DNA of 64,000 nt, from positions 868,001 to 932,000 of the forward strand of contig NW_006917097.1 in the NCBI RefSeq assembly GCF_000516985.1, written 5' to 3'. The notes under the pieces were generated by a model that searched no databases, was not told the origin of the DNA, and worked only from the letters and a program-made list of their open reading frames with translations. Below are positions 60,581 through 64,000 of this stretch, piece after piece (the stretch's first letter is position 1; each line of letters begins with the position of its first letter). The translations under genes were made by a program, and so were the position numbers. The stretch is from Pestalotiopsis fici W106-1 (lineage: Eukaryota > Ascomycota > Sordariomycetes > Amphisphaeriales > Sporocadaceae).

Positions 60581-63500
60581 CGTGACGGTTTACGAGAGCA
60601 AATGCTTCTCGATGATGAGTAGTGGAATGAGCCGACTTGTGTCAGTTTGTGGGGAAGGAGGAGAAAAATCTGTTTGCAGATGAAATGTCAGTAAAGCTGG
60701 TTTTTCTGATTGCTGGCAGCTTGTTTTCCCGGGTCGTGGCGTGTGGTGGCAGAGTCGGTGATGAGTTTGTTCAAGATCGGCGGGTTGGGAAGGATGGAGT
60801 TGCAGGCGTTCGAGTCAGGCAGGCTAAATCTCAGCGGTGGAGGTGCGGTACACCGGCGGACAGCACAGGCGGGACCAAAAATGCTGGGAGAAGGAGAGAT
60901 GCAAGGAACAAAGGTGCAAGAAAGAGGATGCAGCCTAGAGAATGTTCGAAATGTTGCACCCTCGATCTTGTTTGTTTACAAGAAGGTGCAATTAGGTTGG
61001 GGAGATGACTTTGGATGTAAGGTGCAAAGAGCTGAACTCGAGAAAGAGATGGTAGAGTGAATGAGTGAATAGCCCAGCGGTCGGTCAAGGTACCCGGGCA
61101 GTGGGAAAACGGAAACGAGGAGAGGGAGAGAAAGAGGAGAGGTCAGAGGGGAGGCACAAAGTTGTTGAGGGACTTACCAAACGGCACGCTGGTGAGCAGA
61201 ACAATCAAGTAGAGTCCTGCGATGGGGAGAACAAACGGAAAGCAGAACAAAAAATGTGTAGAGAGAAGCCGTAAATGGGGATTAACGGCAAGAAGAAGTC
61301 TCTCTTGACGGGAGGGTGAAGAAGACGAAATGTCAGTTACGTCGGGGAAAGGAGGGAAGGAGGAGAGAAGGAGAAGAGGTTGTGAGGGACTTGAAAAGGG
61401 CTGGTTGCTAGGCTTGGTTTTGGCTTGGCTCAAAGCGGCTTGGTGAGGTAAAGGCAAAGTGGATGCCCCGGGAGGTTTTGGGTGGATGGCTTGACCATCA
61501 GCGCCAGCAGTCAGTGCCTGAGGGAGGGAGTTGGGACTGATGATGAGTGAGCACGGAGCCTGGATAACCCCATATCTTACGTAGATGGATAATGTACATT
61601 TCCTCCCAGACAAGGATGCATACTTACTTGCATTCACAAACATACCTACATAAAGCACATGGGCGGCCCGAGCTAAGCAAGATTCATGCTTGCAGTTGAA
61701 CTGACTGAATGACTGGTCTCACCTACACTCGGGGATTGCCTTTCTTCCAAGGTAAAAAAGTAAGTGTAAAAGGTACGATTGCTGATAAATGGGCAGCGTG
61801 CAAACGTCGTCCCGGCCGCCACCCGCCCCTCCTCTCCCCCCAGGCAAGTGCCCACTAAACGGTCTGCGCTGGCTGCCCAAATCCGGTCAGCCATTTCATT
61901 ATTCTTTCTTGTCTGTTCTAGCATTTGCGACACTCCATTGCTGAAGAAGGATGCTGATGTCACGAGTAGCAACGGTCTGCCTGGTAACATGAATTTTACA
62001 TCTTCTTCCACTCTTGGATACCCAAGTATTATTGTATTAAATGCAAATTCGAGGTTCAGGTGGTTCGCCCATTGTTAGGCCTCATTAGGCTCGCAAGGCA
62101 GTCTTGTGGTGTGGGACCATGTCAATGCCAGGGCGCCTATTCTTAGATTATGAGATCTGTCGGTCTACCGTCTTACACAGGTCCATAGGTAGCTAGGGTA
62201 GTAGGTTGCGTTCAGTCTCTGCTCAAACTCATGCTTGGCCGGAGAGGGTCATGGCTTTTGAGCATTGATTGTGACCGGCGATTTTTGTATAATGAACAGG
62301 CCATGAATCAATGCAGCAACAAATTATTGGCATGTCACGTCATGGCATTGAGTGAATGACTTTGCTGCTGTCTGCCATGCCATGCTCCATCCGACCTCGA
62401 ACCTGAGGTCAGAATGCCTTGACATTGGCGCACATGTGCCACTTTGCCCGACCAACATGCCTGTTGTAAAGTAGACAAACATGACATCAAATTCGTAGTT
62501 CCCGCTCGGTATTGCAGACATGTTATCGGGAGCAAAGGCGAAGAGGTCAATTAGGAGCCAATCTGTTACAGGACACACAATGCCAACGTTAGAGATCAAA
62601 ATCGCTTAAATGTCAAGCTGCCCAAGCGCCGGTCCTTATTCTTGACATATCGCGCTAATCCCTCGAGCTAATTCAGGGTCCCTCGGGAAGGGGCGCTCGT
62701 AGTTGCCGGAGACGGGCATACCGAACTCAGCCAAGTATCATGTTAGTCGCCCCTTGATATATATATCCTTTTCTTGTCGGTGTCCGTAGGCAGCTGAATA
62801 CAAGCCCCGCTAGAAAGAAGGAAGGCTGTATTGATCTGAACAAGATGGTCTAAAATCTCGAGGGAAAGACCGCAGCCGACATGTTTTTTTTTTTTTTTGG
62901 CTTCAAACAACAATTCCCAATGGCAATGGTCACTCTCTGTCGTGCGCCATCTGGAGAGTAAGAGAGAGCTGGGGTGCTTGGCCCCAGCACCCGATTAGGG
63001 CCTAATGACAAGGGGGAACGGATCGTTGCAGACCTTCCATCGGCCTCCTTGAAGGTGATTAGCTAGGAACCACAGGTGCATTCGTATCATCTATACGAGA
63101 GCTACTTTCGGTATCGGTTCAAACTACTGCCATTTGCTTCGTATCTTTTTTCAATCTTGCTGGTATCTTGTGGACTGCCTTATTGCCTCAAATGTACTTT
63201 ATACCTAGGCAATCTGAATGGAGAAGATGATTCTGTTGCCGTAGTCAAGACAGTAGTAGCAGCTGGCAGTAGTAGGGCGCGCCCCGCGTAAGCCAAAGCT
63301 CGACCTGAGATCTGCAATCATGGGGATCTAAAGATGAGATAATGGACCATCTTTATTCCCGTGGCATTGATTAATCTGCGGGTTGTGGGAGCTCTGGTGG
63401 CTTGCTACCCCATGCACACCGATCAAAGTACTAGTCCATGCAGATGTCGCTTTTGTTGGTGAAACCATTTCATCTTGTCCCCCAATCTGAGATCATTTGA

Positions 63501-64000
63501 CCCCATATCACGATGAGGTATTCATGCCACGACCACCCCTCGATGACCAAGGTATCAGTGTACAGCGAGTTAGCCGCACAAAGACAGCCAGCGGTACAGG
63601 ACATGGTTGACCTGCCTCTGCGCCTCAGCGATCGACGTGATATCTCCTCAATCTACCTCTTCATTGGCCGCAAAGAGGCTGGCTGACAGTACTTGGCAGC
63701 ATTTTTGGGCCAAATGCGGATGAAAGTGGGCTTTACAATGTCATTACGAGCACAGCAGCGCCCGAGGCGCCCCCTGCAGAAGCAGCTCGCCTCCACACTT
63801 GATCGTGAGATGCTGGCCTGCCTGCCTACCTGTGCTTCACAAGCTTCAAGCGCTGGCTACGTGAACACCAAGGTTTCACGGTCCTCAGATGGCTACTATT
63901 TGATAACCAATGCAGCACAAGTAAATCTTGTTGACGAATTAATAGTGCACACCAAGTCATACCACCTCTGTGGATCATAATATGGTATTGAGAAAACCTC
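60581..64000. other. CK1 upstream region and right end, no supported gene
   Basis: The first kilobase is G/A-rich on the plus strand, thus C/T-rich on the CK1 coding strand, as for a long leader and promoter. A 15-base poly-T run lies at 62884-62898. Frames at 61673-62011, 62324-62599 and 63076-63291 are short and unrecognised. No RNA gene or mobile element is seen. Confidence 0.5.
62884..62898. repeat. Poly-T homopolymer, 15 bases
   Basis: A simple T run in intergenic sequence with no coding context. Confidence 0.9.

Noticed and set aside
1..64000. Secondary-metabolite or effector gene cluster
   Set aside because: No polyketide or peptide synthetase, terpene cyclase, P450 or transporter is present; the genes are mostly housekeeping signalling genes.

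Overview
The window is a 64 kb piece of a filamentous ascomycete genome, most likely a sordariomycete and probably Hypocreales. The genes are split by short introns (about 50-90 nt) with GTRNGT donors, C/GCTGAC-like branch points and CAG/TAG acceptors. Several proteins belong to families restricted to or typical of these fungi: multi-WSC wall proteins, C2H2/Zn2Cys6 hybrid transcription factors, fungal APH-like proteins, and an MED12 with a hypocrealean-looking N-terminus. No bacterial operon, CRISPR array, intact transposon, rRNA or convincing tRNA was seen. One 100-N scaffold gap (10189-10288) lies between two poly-G runs.

Layout. 2.2-6.8 kb (+): Mediator subunit MED12/Srb8, with a 9-codon uORF whose stop overlaps its start codon. 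7.5-7.9 kb (-): a 94-aa cupin split by a 151-nt intron. 8-11 kb: homopolymer-rich spacer with the gap. 11.0-13.7 kb (+): PI-specific phospholipase C with a ~100-residue insertion in the catalytic X domain and an unusually long last intron. 13.7-23.8 kb: about 10 kb with few genes, rich in microsatellites, where I can support only a 64-aa spliced CxxC/CxxC protein (21.9-22.1 kb). 23.9-27.0 kb (+): an 8-exon transcription factor with two C2H2 fingers plus a Zn2Cys6 cluster and a GC-AG first intron. 28.2-31.7 kb (-): a 1136-aa disordered protein with an N-myristoylation-type N-terminus. 31.7-37.9 kb: spacer with simple repeats and a hairpin cluster. 37.9-42.0 kb (-): a secreted protein with four WSC-like modules and a long Ser/Thr-rich stalk. 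43.0-46.4 kb (-): a GRAM-TBC-EF-hand Rab GTPase-activating protein. 49.7-51.2 kb (+): a PKA catalytic subunit. 52.1-54.4 kb (+): an APH-fold protein lacking the second metal-binding Asp. 54.9-56.5 kb (-): a tail-anchored inositol polyphosphate 5-phosphatase. 59.2-60.6 kb (-): casein kinase I. The right 3.4 kb shows no gene.

Functionally the window is rich in signalling and membrane-traffic genes: PLC and a 5-phosphatase acting on the same phosphoinositide pool, PKA, CK1, a RabGAP, a WSC wall protein of the type used in stress sensing, and two transcription regulators. Their co-location is not an operon and may be chance. The items I find most worth checking are the two small spliced genes, the GC-AG intron, the MED12 uORF overlap, the degenerate APH-like kinase, the PLC insertion, and a direct-repeat-flanked hairpin inside the PKA intron.
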